A stretch of DNA of 40,777 nt, taken from positions 1-40,777 of the forward strand of contig NZ_QGTR01000010.1 in assembly GCF_003182275.1 (NCBI RefSeq), written 5' to 3'. This stretch comes from Hoeflea marina (lineage in GTDB: Bacteria; Pseudomonadota; Alphaproteobacteria; Rhizobiales; Rhizobiaceae). Both the position numbers and the translations under genes were made by a program. The notes below the pieces were generated by a model, which saw only the letters and a program-made list of their open reading frames with translations, was not told where the DNA came from and ran no database searches. Of this stretch, positions 8,147 to 15,413 are shown piece after piece; position 1 is the first letter of the stretch; every line of letters starts with the position of its first letter.

Positions 8147-8971
8147 ATGCGCCTGCTGTTCCTCGGAGACATGTGCGGCCGGACCGGCCGTACGGCGGTC
8201 TTCAACCGCCTGCCCGGGCTGATCCGCGACCTGAAGCTCGATTTCGTCATCGTCAACGGCGAGAACGCGGCGGGCGGCTTCGGCATCACCGAGGACATCC
8301 TCACGGAAACGCTGGATGCCGGCGCCGACGTGGTGACGACCGGCAACCATGTCTGGGACCAGCGCGAGGCGATCGCCTTCGCCGACCGGCAGGACCGGTT
8401 CCTCAGGCCCGCCAACTATCCGGCCGGCACGCCGGGCCGCGGCTCCAATCTCTACATCGCCCGCAACGGCGCGCGGGTGCTGGTCGCCAACATCATGGGG
8501 CGCGTGTTCATGCATCCCGATCTCGACGACCCGTTCGGCGCCGGCGAATCCATTCTCGCCGCCTGTCCGCTCGGCGAGCAGGCGGACGCCATCGTGTTCG
8601 ATTTTCACGCCGAAGCCACGAGCGAGAAGATCTGCTTCGGCCATTTCGTCGACGGACGGGCAAGTCTCGTCGTCGGCACCCACACCCATGTACCCACCGC
8701 CGACTGCCAGATCCTCAACGGCGGTACCGCCTACATGTCGGATGCCGGCATGTGCGGCGATTATGATTCCTCGCTCGGCATGGAGAAGGAGGAGCCGATC
8801 AACCGCTTCATCTCGCGCATGCCGAAGGGGCGGTTCGAGGCCGCGTCCGGGCCGGCGACGATCTGCGGCGTGGGCGTCGAGATCTCCGACCGAACCGGAC
8901 TGGCGGAAAAGATCGCGCCGCTCCGGATCGGGCCGCGGCTGTCGGAGACGGTGCCGGAATTCTGGCGCTGA
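8147..8971 (+). CDS. ymdB: YmdB/TIGR00282-family metallophosphoesterase
   Basis: This is a 274-residue cytosolic phosphodiesterase of the YmdB family, known elsewhere to hydrolyse 2',3'-cyclic nucleotides. The metal-site residues are visible: GDMCG (Asp8), NGENAAGG (Glu39, Asn40), TTGNHVWD (Asn67, His68), DFHAEATSEK, and GTHTHVPTAD with two His. It begins eight bases after fthC and is probably cotranscribed with it. In vivo substrate and role in alphaproteobacteria are not shown by sequence. The gene converges with the TPR gene with 21 bases between stop codons. Confidence 0.9.
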   Translation: MRLLFLGDMCGRTGRTAVFNRLPGLIRDLKLDFVIVNGENAAGGFGITEDILTETLDAGADVVTTGNHVWDQREAIAFADRQDRFLRPANYPAGTPGRGSNLYIARNGARVLVANIMGRVFMHPDLDDPFGAGESILAACPLGEQADAIVFDFHAEATSEKICFGHFVDGRASLVVGTHTHVPTADCQILNGGTAYMSDAGMCGDYDSSLGMEKEEPINRFISRMPKGRFEAASGPATICGVGVEISDRTGLAEKIAPLRIGPRLSETVPEFWR

Positions 8972-8992
8972 GCGCCCTCGGGCGATTGCTGC

Positions 8993-9577
8993 TCAGAGTT
9001 CCTGCTGGGTGCCCCTGACCGCCGGCCGCCTGGCGTCGGGGTCGGGCGGCAGCATGCCGCGCTCCTTGAGCCAGGGATGGATGGTGACGGCGCGCGACAG
9101 CGCGGCCACCGCACTCTCCGTCCGCCCGATGCGCATGAGGACGTGGTACATGCCCGACCAGGCGGCGAAATGGTCGGGATCAAGGTCCACGGCCGTCTCC
9201 AGATCCGACAGCGATCCGTCAATGTCGTCGCGCAGGAAGCGGACGAAGGCGCGCTGGCTCCAACCCTCCGCATAGGCCGGCGCCTCGCGCACGGCGATGT
9301 CGAAGGCGGCTTCGGCTGCCTCAAAATCATAGCTTTCCCGGCGCTCCATGCCGCGGTCGATGGCCTCGCGCACCCGGGCCGTCGGCGCCTGGTCGAGCCA
9401 CCAGTGCCAGATGGCGTTCTCGGCCATCCGACCCTCGGTCTCGGTTGCGGCGGATTTCAGCGCGGCAAACAGCCGCGTCCGTTCGCCCGGGGTGTCGGCG
9501 AGCAGGGACGAAGGCTGCCCGACGACCACGGCGAGGGCGATCGCGGCGGCGATGAAGCGGCGGCGGCGCATGGTCAT
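8993..9577 (-). CDS. Exported tetratricopeptide-repeat protein
   Basis: The product is 194 residues. The N-terminus MTMRRRRFIAAAIALAVVVG is a typical signal peptide with a basic start and hydrophobic core, so it is probably periplasmic. From about residue 80 there are two or three TPR-like helical pairs (ESYDFEAAEAAFDIAVREAP; GSLSDLETAVDLDPDHFAAW; GRTESAVAALSRAVTIHPWL). Its ATG overlaps the stop codon of the upstream metallo-hydrolase gene (ATGA), so translation of the two is coupled and the proteins probably act together. TPR domains bind other proteins; no specific partner is evident beyond the neighbour. Confidence 0.8.
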   Translation of the reverse strand: MTMRRRRFIAAAIALAVVVGQPSSLLADTPGERTRLFAALKSAATETEGRMAENAIWHWWLDQAPTARVREAIDRGMERRESYDFEAAEAAFDIAVREAPAYAEGWSQRAFVRFLRDDIDGSLSDLETAVDLDPDHFAAWSGMYHVLMRIGRTESAVAALSRAVTIHPWLKERGMLPPDPDARRPAVRGTQQEL

Positions 9578-10389
9578 ATTCCCTTCAGCACCATGATCGT
9601 CGGCCGCCGGGGCAGGGAGCGCGCGGAGACGGTGACGGCCTCGTCGTTGACGTAGTCGGTGGCGAAGCTGTCGCCCATCATGGTGATGAAGCCGGAGATG
9701 GCCGCGCCGCGACGGTGCATCGGCAAGAGGATGGAAGACTGCAGCCGTCGGGCGATGGCGGTCATGGCGCCGTGGCTCAGCGTCAGGCCGCCATCGACCG
9801 GAACCATGACGATGTCGAGCCGGCCGATCTTCGCATAATGCCGGTCCTCGAGCGGGTGGTGCAGATGGCCGAGATGGCCGATGCACAGGTCCGCCACCTC
9901 GAAGATGAAGATCGAGTTGCCGTCCGGCTCCATGCCGCCGAAATTGCGGATGTCGGTGGTGACGTTGCGGACATAGACATCCTCGACCACCAGATGATGC
10001 TCGGCCGGCATGCCGTCGTCGCGCCAGCCGGGGAGCACGTGCCCGATGCGCGGATCTGGCGAGCGGGTGAAATGCGAGCCGTGCGCCTTGTTCATGGTGA
10101 CGACGCGCGGGACCTCCACCGGGCCGGCATAGCCGTTGTAGTCGGTGGCGATGGTGACGCCCGCAGGCGTGGTGATGACATAGGTGGCGTGGGCGGCGAA
10201 GCGGATCTCGACCTCGCCCGGATTGCCGCCCGCCACCGGCAGTGCATCCGGCGCGAGATTGACATAGGTGGCCTGAGGCAGCGCCTCGGCCACAGCCATG
10301 CACTGGCTGAAGGGACGGGCCGCGTCCTCAGCCAGGGCGGGGACCGACAGGGCGGCAAGCAGAACGGCGACGAGGGCAAGGATTGGCAT
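9574..10389 (-). CDS. Exported MBL-fold metallo-hydrolase-like protein
   Basis: This 271-residue protein has a signal peptide (MPILALVAVLLAALSVPALA, cleavage near 20/21). HATYVITTPAGVTIATDYNGY (67-87) is written here only as the pattern of UlaG-like metallo-beta-lactamase folds: a His-containing strand, then a strand ending in Asp. Candidate metal ligands follow in HGSH (103-106), GHLGHLHH (171-178), VPVDGG (Asp199) and LPMHRR (His225). The usual HxHxDH motif is not present in standard form, so substrate and even activity are uncertain. The start at 10389 is supported by GGAG seven bases upstream and by the signal peptide. It is coupled to the TPR gene downstream. Confidence 0.75.
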   Translation of the reverse strand: MPILALVAVLLAALSVPALAEDAARPFSQCMAVAEALPQATYVNLAPDALPVAGGNPGEVEIRFAAHATYVITTPAGVTIATDYNGYAGPVEVPRVVTMNKAHGSHFTRSPDPRIGHVLPGWRDDGMPAEHHLVVEDVYVRNVTTDIRNFGGMEPDGNSIFIFEVADLCIGHLGHLHHPLEDRHYAKIGRLDIVMVPVDGGLTLSHGAMTAIARRLQSSILLPMHRRGAAISGFITMMGDSFATDYVNDEAVTVSARSLPRRPTIMVLKGI

Positions 10390-10478
10390 CAGCTCACTCC
10401 ATGGTCGTTGTTCCGTCCAATCTAACGGCCGATGGCCGCAGGTAAAGTGCCGCCGGCCGATCCGGGGGCCGCGGCGGA

Positions 10479-10952
10479 TCACACTTGCGTCATCTCCCGC
10501 CAGCGCCGTGCGAGCGCCGCGTAGCCGTCGTCGGGCTGCCTGTCATAGACGAGCTCGTCCTCCCCGAAAGCGATGAAGCGCTGCCTGGATCGGGTCCAGA
10601 TGTGGCCGGCGGGAACCAGCCAGGAGGTGTCGTTGAGCGTGCCGGCCTTGATGTTGATCTCCGGGCTCGCCGTCGAGCCGTGCCAGATGCGCACGCCGCA
10701 GTCCGGGCAGAACCAGCCCTGGCGGCGGGCGCCGCTTTCGGACAGCCGTTCGACAAGCCTGAGTTCGCCCTCGATCTCCATGTCGGGGCGGCGGAAGCGC
10801 AGGCTTTCGCCATAGGCGGACGAGGTCTGGCGCTGGCATTCCGTGCAATGGCAGAGATAGAAGACCAGCGGCGCGCCGCGCATGCGGTAGCGCACTCGGC
10901 CGCACTGGCAAGCGCCGGTGATGGGCAGCGGCGGGACGGCGGTCCTGAACAT
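10479..10952 (-). CDS. GFA-family (glutathione-dependent formaldehyde-activating-like) protein
   Basis: This 157-residue cytosolic protein has the zinc-binding cysteine pattern of the GFA/CENP-V fold: CQC (15-17), CHCTEC (34-39) and CPDC (82-85), with the conserved [13 protein letters not shown] stretch. Members were first linked to S-hydroxymethylglutathione formation, but most are functionally unassigned, and nothing nearby suggests formaldehyde metabolism. ATG at 10952 is preceded by AGAAGGA. The gene diverges from yebC. Confidence 0.85.
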   Translation of the reverse strand: MFRTAVPPLPITGACQCGRVRYRMRGAPLVFYLCHCTECQRQTSSAYGESLRFRRPDMEIEGELRLVERLSESGARRQGWFCPDCGVRIWHGSTASPEINIKAGTLNDTSWLVPAGHIWTRSRQRFIAFGEDELVYDRQPDDGYAALARRWREMTQV

Positions 10953-11031
10953 GGTTGCGTTCCTTCTGGACGAAACAGGGCAACATCCTTATAAGGCGGC
11001 CATTCCAAAACCAAAACCGTTCAGGGGTGCC

Positions 11032-11778
11032 ATGGCCGGCCATTCACAATTCAAGAACATCATGCACCGCAAGGGGCGCCAGGACGCCGTGCGCTCGAAG
11101 ATGTTTTCCAAGCTTTCGCGCGAGATCACCGTCGCCGCCAAGATGGGGACGCCCGACCCGGCGATGAACCCGCGGCTGAGGCTGGCGATCCAGAACGCCA
11201 AGGCGGTCTCGCTGCCCAAGGACAACATCCAGCGCGCCATCAACAAGGCGTCGGGCGGCGACAGCGAGAACTACGAGGAAGTGCGCTACGAGGGCTACGG
11301 CCCCGGCGGCGTCGCCGTCATCGTCGAGGCGCTGACCGACAACCGCAACCGCACGGCTTCGAATGTGCGCGCCGCCTTCACCAAGTCCGGCGGCGCATTG
11401 GGCGAGACCGGGTCGGTGGGCTTCATGTTCGCCCGCGTCGGCGAGATCGTCTATCCGGCCGACGCCGGCTCGGCCGACGCGGTGATGGAAGCGGCCATCA
11501 TGGCCGGCGCCGAGGATGTGACCAGCGACGAGAGCGGCCACACCATCCTTTGCGCCTTCGAGGACATCGGCGATGTCTCCAAGGGCCTCGAGGAGGCGCT
11601 CGGCGAGGCGACATCGGTGAAGGCGATCTGGAAGCCGGCGACCACCGCGCCGGTGGACGAGGACAAGGCGCTGTCGGTGCTCAGGCTGATCTCGACGCTC
11701 GACGACGATGACGACGTGCAGAATGTCTACGCCAATTTCGAGGTCTCCGACGAGGTGATGGCCAAGCTTTCGGCCTGA
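11032..11778 (+). CDS. yebC: YebC/PmpR-family transcription-translation regulator
   Basis: The 248-residue protein opens with [19 protein letters not shown], the highly conserved YebC signature. It is followed by [20 protein letters not shown] and [10 protein letters not shown], all intact. Family members act as DNA-binding regulators or as translation factors relieving ribosome stalls; which applies here is not readable. The frame extends upstream to 10918, but the family start is at 11032, with AGGGGT upstream. yebC next to ruvC is a conserved arrangement. A strong terminator follows, so ruvC probably has its own promoter. Confidence 0.93.
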   Translation: MAGHSQFKNIMHRKGRQDAVRSKMFSKLSREITVAAKMGTPDPAMNPRLRLAIQNAKAVSLPKDNIQRAINKASGGDSENYEEVRYEGYGPGGVAVIVEALTDNRNRTASNVRAAFTKSGGALGETGSVGFMFARVGEIVYPADAGSADAVMEAAIMAGAEDVTSDESGHTILCAFEDIGDVSKGLEEALGEATSVKAIWKPATTAPVDEDKALSVLRLISTLDDDDDVQNVYANFEVSDEVMAKLSA

Positions 11779-11797
11779 TCCGGGCGGTCGCGACGAT

Positions 11798-11829
11798 CAA
11801 AGGCGCTCCGCCTGGCGGGGCGCCTTTTG
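11798..11829 (+). terminator. Intrinsic terminator after yebC
   Basis: AAAGGCGC (11799-11806) pairs with GCGCCTTT (11820-11827), extended by CCGC/GCGG (11808-11811/11815-11818) around a CTG loop, ending in TTTT. The loop side (11807-11817) can also pair perfectly over 11 bases with 11834-11844, giving a competing hairpin. Confidence 0.75.
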
Positions 11830-11859
11830 CGTGCGCCAGGCGGAGCTGCCAGCGGCTTT

Positions 11860-11874
11860 GTTTTTGGTTTGTTC
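11860..11874 (+). promoter_or_regulatory. Near-consensus LexA (SOS) box upstream of ruvC
   Basis: GTTT-N7-GTTC, one base off the alphaproteobacterial LexA consensus GTTC-N7-GTTC, lies 45 bases before the ruvC ATG. The spacer TTGGTTT provides a TTGGTT -35 in the same register as the TTGACT inside the two perfect boxes downstream. No strong -10 follows, so this call is weaker than those at 12429 and 13168. Confidence 0.45.
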
Positions 11875-11919
11875 ACATTTGCGGTGGCAAGCTCGACCCG
11901 ACAAAGCTAGGGTTTTTAC

Positions 11920-12426
11920 ATGGCAGACATGATTCGCATCATCGGCATCGATCCAGGGCTGCGCGCCACCGGCTGGGGCATCGTCGACTCGCTCGGCAAC
12001 AATCTGCGCTTCATCGCCTCGGGCACCATCAAGTCGGACGCGACGCTGGATCTCGCCTCGCGATTGAACCAGCTCTATGACGGGCTGGAAGAGGTGGTGC
12101 ACTCCTACCAGCCGTTCGAGGCGGCGGTGGAGAACACCTTCGTCAACAAGGACGCCACCGCGACGCTGAAGCTCGGCCAGGCCCGCGGCATCGCCATGGT
12201 GGTGCCGGCGAGGGCCGGGCTGAAGGTGGCGGAGTATGCGCCCAACGCGGTCAAGAAGACGGTGATCGGCGTCGGCCACGGCGACAAGAAGCAGATCCAC
12301 ATGATGGTCAGGGTGCTGATGCCGAAGGCGACCTTCGACAGCGAGCACGCAGCCGACGCGCTGGCGATTGCCATCTGCCATTCGCATCACCGCACCTCAA
12401 TGGTCTACAGGATCGCGGCGGAGTGA
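11920..12426 (+). CDS. ruvC: Holliday junction resolvase RuvC
   Basis: RuvC is the endonuclease that nicks Holliday junctions bound to RuvAB during recombinational repair. The protein has 168 residues. The acidic active site of the RNase-H-like fold is complete: Asp11 in [13 protein letters not shown], Glu71 in AAVENTFV, and His143/Asp146 in [11 protein letters not shown]. The start [11 protein letters not shown] is preceded by GCTAGGG. In most relatives ruvA follows directly; here two toxin-antitoxin modules separate them, and an SOS box starts three bases after this stop codon. Confidence 0.97.
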   Translation: MADMIRIIGIDPGLRATGWGIVDSLGNNLRFIASGTIKSDATLDLASRLNQLYDGLEEVVHSYQPFEAAVENTFVNKDATATLKLGQARGIAMVVPARAGLKVAEYAPNAVKKTVIGVGHGDKKQIHMMVRVLMPKATFDSEHAADALAIAICHSHHRTSMVYRIAAE

Positions 12427-12428
12427 AT

Positions 12429-12482
12429 GTTCTTGACTTGTTCTGCTGTTCAGACTAGGTAATACCGCAGAGGTATTACCTA
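12429..12482 (+). promoter_or_regulatory. SOS box, promoter and operator of toxin-antitoxin module 1
   Basis: A perfect GTTC-N7-GTTC LexA box (12429-12443) contains the -35 TTGACT (12433-12438). A tentative -10 TAGGTA (12456-12461) follows a 17-base spacer. It overlaps the left half of an 11-bp perfect inverted repeat, TAGGTAATACC (12456-12466) and GGTATTACCTA (12472-12482), whose right arm reaches the antitoxin start codon. The inverted repeat is the likely antitoxin autorepression site, so LexA and antitoxin would both control the promoter. Confidence 0.7.
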
Positions 12483-12748
12483 TGCGGGTTACGGAAAAGG
12501 GCCAGGTTACGATCCCGAAGCGGATCCGCGACAAGCTGGGCATCAAGATCGGCAGCGAGGTCGAGTTCGTGGAATCCGCCGATGGCGGTGTCGATCTCGT
12601 GCTCGCCAGTCGCGCCGACGAGAAGGATCTGGCTGCCCGCCGCTTCGCGCGCTGGATCGACAAGATCGCCGGCACAGGCGACAGCGGCCTGTCGGCCGAG
12701 GACGTGATGGCCGCCACCAGGGATCGCGATGTCCGCGACCCTGGTTGA
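12482..12748 (+). CDS. vapB: AbrB-type antitoxin, module 1
   Basis: This 88-residue DNA-binding antitoxin has an N-terminal AbrB/SpoVT swapped-hairpin domain (MRVTEKGQVTIPKRIRDKLG, then KIGSEVEFVE) and a C-terminal tail (about 50-88). The tail carries the FARWIDKIAGTGDSGLSAEDVMAATRDR-type toxin-binding region, only named here by its ends. ATG at 12482 has AGAGG upstream. Its end overlaps the toxin start by 20 bases. It is probably autoregulatory through the inverted repeat over its own start codon. It is a paralogue of the 13229 antitoxin, sharing KGQ-TIPK and the AEDVM-TRDR ending. Confidence 0.9.
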   Translation: MRVTEKGQVTIPKRIRDKLGIKIGSEVEFVESADGGVDLVLASRADEKDLAARRFARWIDKIAGTGDSGLSAEDVMAATRDRDVRDPG

Positions 12749-13145
12749 TTCCAACATCCTGATCGACCTGCTGGACGCAAATTCGCCCTGGCGGGACTGG
12801 TCGCGCACCCATCTGATCGCGGCCGGTTCGACGGGCGACGTGGTGTTCAACATCGTCATAGCCTCCGAGGTGTCCTACAGCTTTCTGAGCGAGCAAGGTT
12901 TCCGGTCGTTCTTCGAGCGAACGCCTCTGAGCTTCGAGGATATTCCGCTGGAATGCGCGATCAAGGCGGGGTGGGCGCATCGCGCTTACCGGGCTCGGGG
13001 CGGAGCGCGTGAGAAGGTGCTGCCGGATTTCCTGATCGGGGCCCATGCGCTTGTCCGCGGCCATGCGATCCTCACCCGTGATCCGGCTGGCTACCGGACC
13101 TATTTTCCCGATGTCGAGATCATCGCGCCCGATACGCATCCATGA
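12729..13145 (+). CDS. vapC: VapC-type PIN-domain toxin, module 1
   Basis: This 138-residue PIN-domain ribonuclease toxin shows the four acidic metal-binding positions: Asp7 (LVDSNILIDLL), Glu47 (IASEVSYSF), Asp100 ([10 protein letters not shown]) and Asp118 (LTRDPAGY). VapC toxins cut tRNA or rRNA when free of antitoxin. The ATG at 12729 lies inside the antitoxin gene with AGGGATC upstream, which is typical coupled translation. The last 40 residues are nearly the same as in the module 2 toxin ([19 protein letters not shown]), so the two arose by tandem duplication. RNA target unknown. Confidence 0.9.
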   Translation: MSATLVDSNILIDLLDANSPWRDWSRTHLIAAGSTGDVVFNIVIASEVSYSFLSEQGFRSFFERTPLSFEDIPLECAIKAGWAHRAYRARGGAREKVLPDFLIGAHALVRGHAILTRDPAGYRTYFPDVEIIAPDTHP

Positions 13146-13167
13146 CGCGTTGCGAAGCCAGCACAAT

Positions 13168-13215
13168 GTTCTTGACTTGTTCTGTACGGTCAGAATAAGT
13201 TGGAATCATTCAAAC
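13168..13215 (+). promoter_or_regulatory. SOS box, promoter and operator of toxin-antitoxin module 2
   Basis: A second perfect GTTC-N7-GTTC (13168-13182) has the same spacer, TTGACTT, with -35 TTGACT at 13172-13177. A weak -10 lies near 13194-13201. It is followed by a 17-bp palindrome GTTGGAATCATTCAAAC (13199-13215) with one mismatched pair. Twenty bases around the box are identical to module 1, but the operator palindrome is different. Confidence 0.68.
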
Positions 13216-13228
13216 TGCGGAGCCGGTC

Positions 13229-13480
13229 ATGCGCGTCTCGGACAAAGGCCAGATCACCATTCCGAAGACCCTGCGCGAACTGGCTGGAATTCACCCCAAC
13301 AGCGAGGTCTCGGTGCAGTTCGAGGGCGGGAGGCTGTTCATCGAGGCCGTCGACCGGCAGGAGTCGCTTGCCAACCGGGAGCGTCTGGAGCGGTTCATGG
13401 TGGCGTTGAAGAAGCTCGAGGGCACCGGTGATCCGGAGATCCGCGCCGAGGACGTCATGCGCGAAACCCGGGACCGGTGA
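13229..13480 (+). CDS. vapB: AbrB-type antitoxin, module 2
   Basis: This 83-residue paralogue of the module 1 antitoxin has an AbrB domain at the N-terminus (MRVSDKGQITIPKTLRELAG, then SEVSVQFEGGRLFIE) and a toxin-binding tail ending in RAEDVMRETRDR. ATG at 13229 is preceded by GCGGAGCCGG. Its stop codon is one base before the toxin ATG. Divergence in both the DNA-binding region and the operator, compared with module 1, suggests the two systems no longer cross-regulate, which is an inference. Confidence 0.9.
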   Translation: MRVSDKGQITIPKTLRELAGIHPNSEVSVQFEGGRLFIEAVDRQESLANRERLERFMVALKKLEGTGDPEIRAEDVMRETRDR

Positions 13481-13481
13481 G

Positions 13482-13892
13482 ATGGCGGTGCTGGTCGACA
13501 CCAATGTGCTCATCGACGTGGCGGCGCTCGATCCGTCCTGGCATCCCTGGTCGCGGGAGCAACTGGCGCTCAACCATGGCAACGGGCTGGTCATCAATCC
13601 GGTGATCTTCGCCGAGTTCAGCTATCGCTACGACAGTCTCGACGAAGCCGAGGCGGCGCTTGACGCCACACAGGTCCAGCGCGAGCACCTGCCCTGGGAG
13701 GCGGCATTCGCGGCGGGGCAGGCGTTTCGGGTCTACCGCAGCCTCGGCGGCGCGCGCGACAAGGTGATGCCGGATTTCCTGATCGGCGCGCATGCCGCGG
13801 TGCGCGGCTATGCCATTCTCACCCGCGACCCGGGCGGGTATCGGCGCTACTTCCCGGGCGTCGCCGTCATCGCGCCCGACACCCATCCATGA
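13482..13892 (+). CDS. vapC: VapC-type PIN-domain toxin, module 2
   Basis: This 136-residue PIN-domain toxin has acidic residues at Asp6 ([10 protein letters not shown]), Glu45 (IFAEFSYRY), Asp98 ([10 protein letters not shown]) and Asp116 (LTRDPGGY). It is clearly related to the module 1 toxin over its whole length and closest at the C-terminus (both end IAPDTHP). I start it at the ATG at 13482, one base after the antitoxin stop; an upstream ATG at 13428 would add residues without family resemblance. The stop is 25 bases before ruvA, so ruvA is likely on the same transcript. Confidence 0.9.
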   Translation: MAVLVDTNVLIDVAALDPSWHPWSREQLALNHGNGLVINPVIFAEFSYRYDSLDEAEAALDATQVQREHLPWEAAFAAGQAFRVYRSLGGARDKVMPDFLIGAHAAVRGYAILTRDPGGYRRYFPGVAVIAPDTHP

Positions 13893-13917
13893 CCCACTCA
13901 CCCACGAGGCAGACGCC

Positions 13918-14535
13918 ATGATCGGCAAGCTCAAAGGCACCATCGAGGAAATCGACGAGGATCATGCGCTCATCGACGTGCACGGCGTGTGCTACATCGT
14001 GTTCTGCTCGACGCGGACGCTGGGCCGGCTCGGCTCGCCCGGCGAGGCGGCGGTGCTCCACATCGAGACCTATGTGCGGGAGGACCAGCTCAAGCTGTTC
14101 GGCTTCTCCTCGCATCTCGAGCGCGAATGGTTCCGGCTGCTGCAGGGTGTGATGGGAGTCGGCGCCAAGGTGGCGCTGGCCGTGCTGTCGACGCTGAGCC
14201 CGTCGGAAATCGCCAACGCCATCGCGCTGCGCGACATCGCCATGGTCAGCCGGGCGCCGGGCGTCGGCAAGAAGGTGGCCGAGCGCATCGTCACGGAACT
14301 CAAGAACAAGGCGCCGGCCTTTGCCGGCGAGGCGGCAGGCACGATCGGTCTCAAGCAGGAGCTCGGCGAGGGCGTGGCGCCGGCGCCGGTGACAGACGCG
14401 GTCTCGGCGCTGACCAATCTCGGCTATTCCCGCGACCAGGCCGCCAACGCGGTGGCAGCGGCGCTGAAGACGGCTGGCGAGGGGGCGGATTCAGCCAGGC
14501 TGATCCGGTTCGGGTTGAAGGAATTGTCGCGGTAA
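13918..14535 (+). CDS. ruvA: Holliday junction DNA helicase subunit RuvA
   Basis: RuvA is the tetrameric junction-binding protein that loads RuvB helicase. The protein is 205 residues. The three domains are visible: N-terminal OB fold ([20 protein letters not shown]), the double helix-hairpin-helix ([35 protein letters not shown]) and the C-terminal RuvB-contacting domain ([24 protein letters not shown]). The start at 13918 is the family start. It lies between toxin-antitoxin modules 2 and 3 with no terminator upstream, so it may depend on the module 2 promoter as well as on readthrough from ruvC. Confidence 0.97.
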   Translation: MIGKLKGTIEEIDEDHALIDVHGVCYIVFCSTRTLGRLGSPGEAAVLHIETYVREDQLKLFGFSSHLEREWFRLLQGVMGVGAKVALAVLSTLSPSEIANAIALRDIAMVSRAPGVGKKVAERIVTELKNKAPAFAGEAAGTIGLKQELGEGVAPAPVTDAVSALTNLGYSRDQAANAVAAALKTAGEGADSARLIRFGLKELSR

Positions 14536-14624
14536 GGCATTCCTTGCGCAATGAGAAATTCCTTACTTGAGCCTGAGATCACAGCTTCCCGTCCGGCCCG
14601 GCCAGTGTTCTGAAAGCGAGTTCG

Positions 14625-14665
14625 TTGCGGCAGATTGGAATTCCTACTATTCTGTTTGGTAGGAA
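14625..14665 (+). promoter_or_regulatory. Promoter and operator of toxin-antitoxin module 3
   Basis: TTGCGG (14625-14630) and TATTCT (14648-14653) are 17 bases apart. The -10 sits between the arms of an inverted repeat, TTCCTAC (14641-14647) and GTAGGAA (14659-14665), placed as expected for antitoxin autorepression. There is no GTTC-N7-GTTC box; the nearest pair of GTTC sites (14607 and 14620) has a nine-base spacer. Confidence 0.6.
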
Positions 14666-14684
14666 AAAAAAGATCGGTAAGAAA

Positions 14685-14978
14685 ATGGGCTCGTTTACCA
14701 CCATGTCATCAAAGGGGCAGTTGACGATCCCCAAGGATGTGCGCGACGAACTGAATCTGAAAGCCGGTACGCGGTTCTACGTGACTGTCCGCGATGGCGA
14801 AGTTGTCGCACTGCCCAAGAACCTCTCGGTCCAGGATCTTGCCGGCTTTCTGGGCAAGCCGCCCCGCGGGCTCGGGGCGACGCTTGAGGATTTCGATGAG
14901 GCCATAGAAGCGGCGGTTGCCGAGGACGATGAGCGCATACGCCGGGAATGGCCAGAGGGCGAGGGCGGTCAAGAGTGA
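14685..14978 (+). CDS. vapB: AbrB-type antitoxin, module 3
   Basis: This 97-residue antitoxin has an AbrB-like N-terminus (MGSFTTMSSKGQLTIPKDVR, then LNLKAGTRFYVTVRDGEVVALP) and an acidic tail that should bind the toxin. It is only distantly related to the module 1 and 2 antitoxins, with a longer and more acidic tail (AIEAAVAEDDERIRREW). I start at the ATG at 14685; an upstream in-frame ATG at 14625 lies on the -35 element and cannot be transcribed from this promoter. Its stop overlaps the toxin start in the form GTGA. Confidence 0.88.
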   Translation: MGSFTTMSSKGQLTIPKDVRDELNLKAGTRFYVTVRDGEVVALPKNLSVQDLAGFLGKPPRGLGATLEDFDEAIEAAVAEDDERIRREWPEGEGGQE

Positions 14979-15373
14979 TTGCCGTCGATACCAATGTCCT
15001 GCTGCGCTATTTCGTACATGACGATCACGCGCAGTTCGAGAGTGCCAAGCGGTTCTTCAACGAGCGCACCAGCACGGAGCCGGCGTATATCAGCCTCGTC
15101 GTCCTTGCCGAATTTGCATGGGTGCTCAGGCGACGTTACCGATATTCATCGGCTCAGGTCCTGGGTTTGCTGCAAGCCCTGCTCGATACGGCAGAGCTTT
15201 CGTTTGAACTGGAAGATGTCCTCGCTCCCTATTTTTCCGGAATGAAGGAGCTGAAGGGCGATGTGGCGGACCATCTTGTCGCCTTGAGCTCGATGAGAGC
15301 AGCTTGCAGCCACTCAGTCACTTTTGACAGGGCCGCCTCCAAGGCGGTCCACGGCATGGAGCTTCTGGCATGA
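14975..15373 (+). CDS. vapC: VapC-type PIN-domain toxin, module 3
   Basis: This 132-residue PIN-domain protein has acidic residues Asp5 (IAVDTNVLLRYF), Glu46 (LAEFAWVL), Asp99 (GDVADHLVA) and Asp118 (VTFDRAASK). The FDRAASK ending places it in a different VapC subgroup from modules 1 and 2, so it was acquired separately. I start it at GTG 14975, which overlaps the antitoxin stop and has GAGGGCGG upstream; the frame's earlier ATG at 14948 gives a basic, non-family N-terminus. It ends 40 bases before ruvB. Confidence 0.88.
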   Translation: MIAVDTNVLLRYFVHDDHAQFESAKRFFNERTSTEPAYISLVVLAEFAWVLRRRYRYSSAQVLGLLQALLDTAELSFELEDVLAPYFSGMKELKGDVADHLVALSSMRAACSHSVTFDRAASKAVHGMELLA

Positions 15374-15413
15374 CGCCGTTGCGCTCCGCCACCAATGATG
15401 GGAATAGCCTGGC

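Noticed and set aside
14607-14623. Possible LexA box upstream of toxin-antitoxin module 3
   Set aside because: The two GTTC sites are separated by nine bases, not seven, so it does not meet the alphaproteobacterial consensus.
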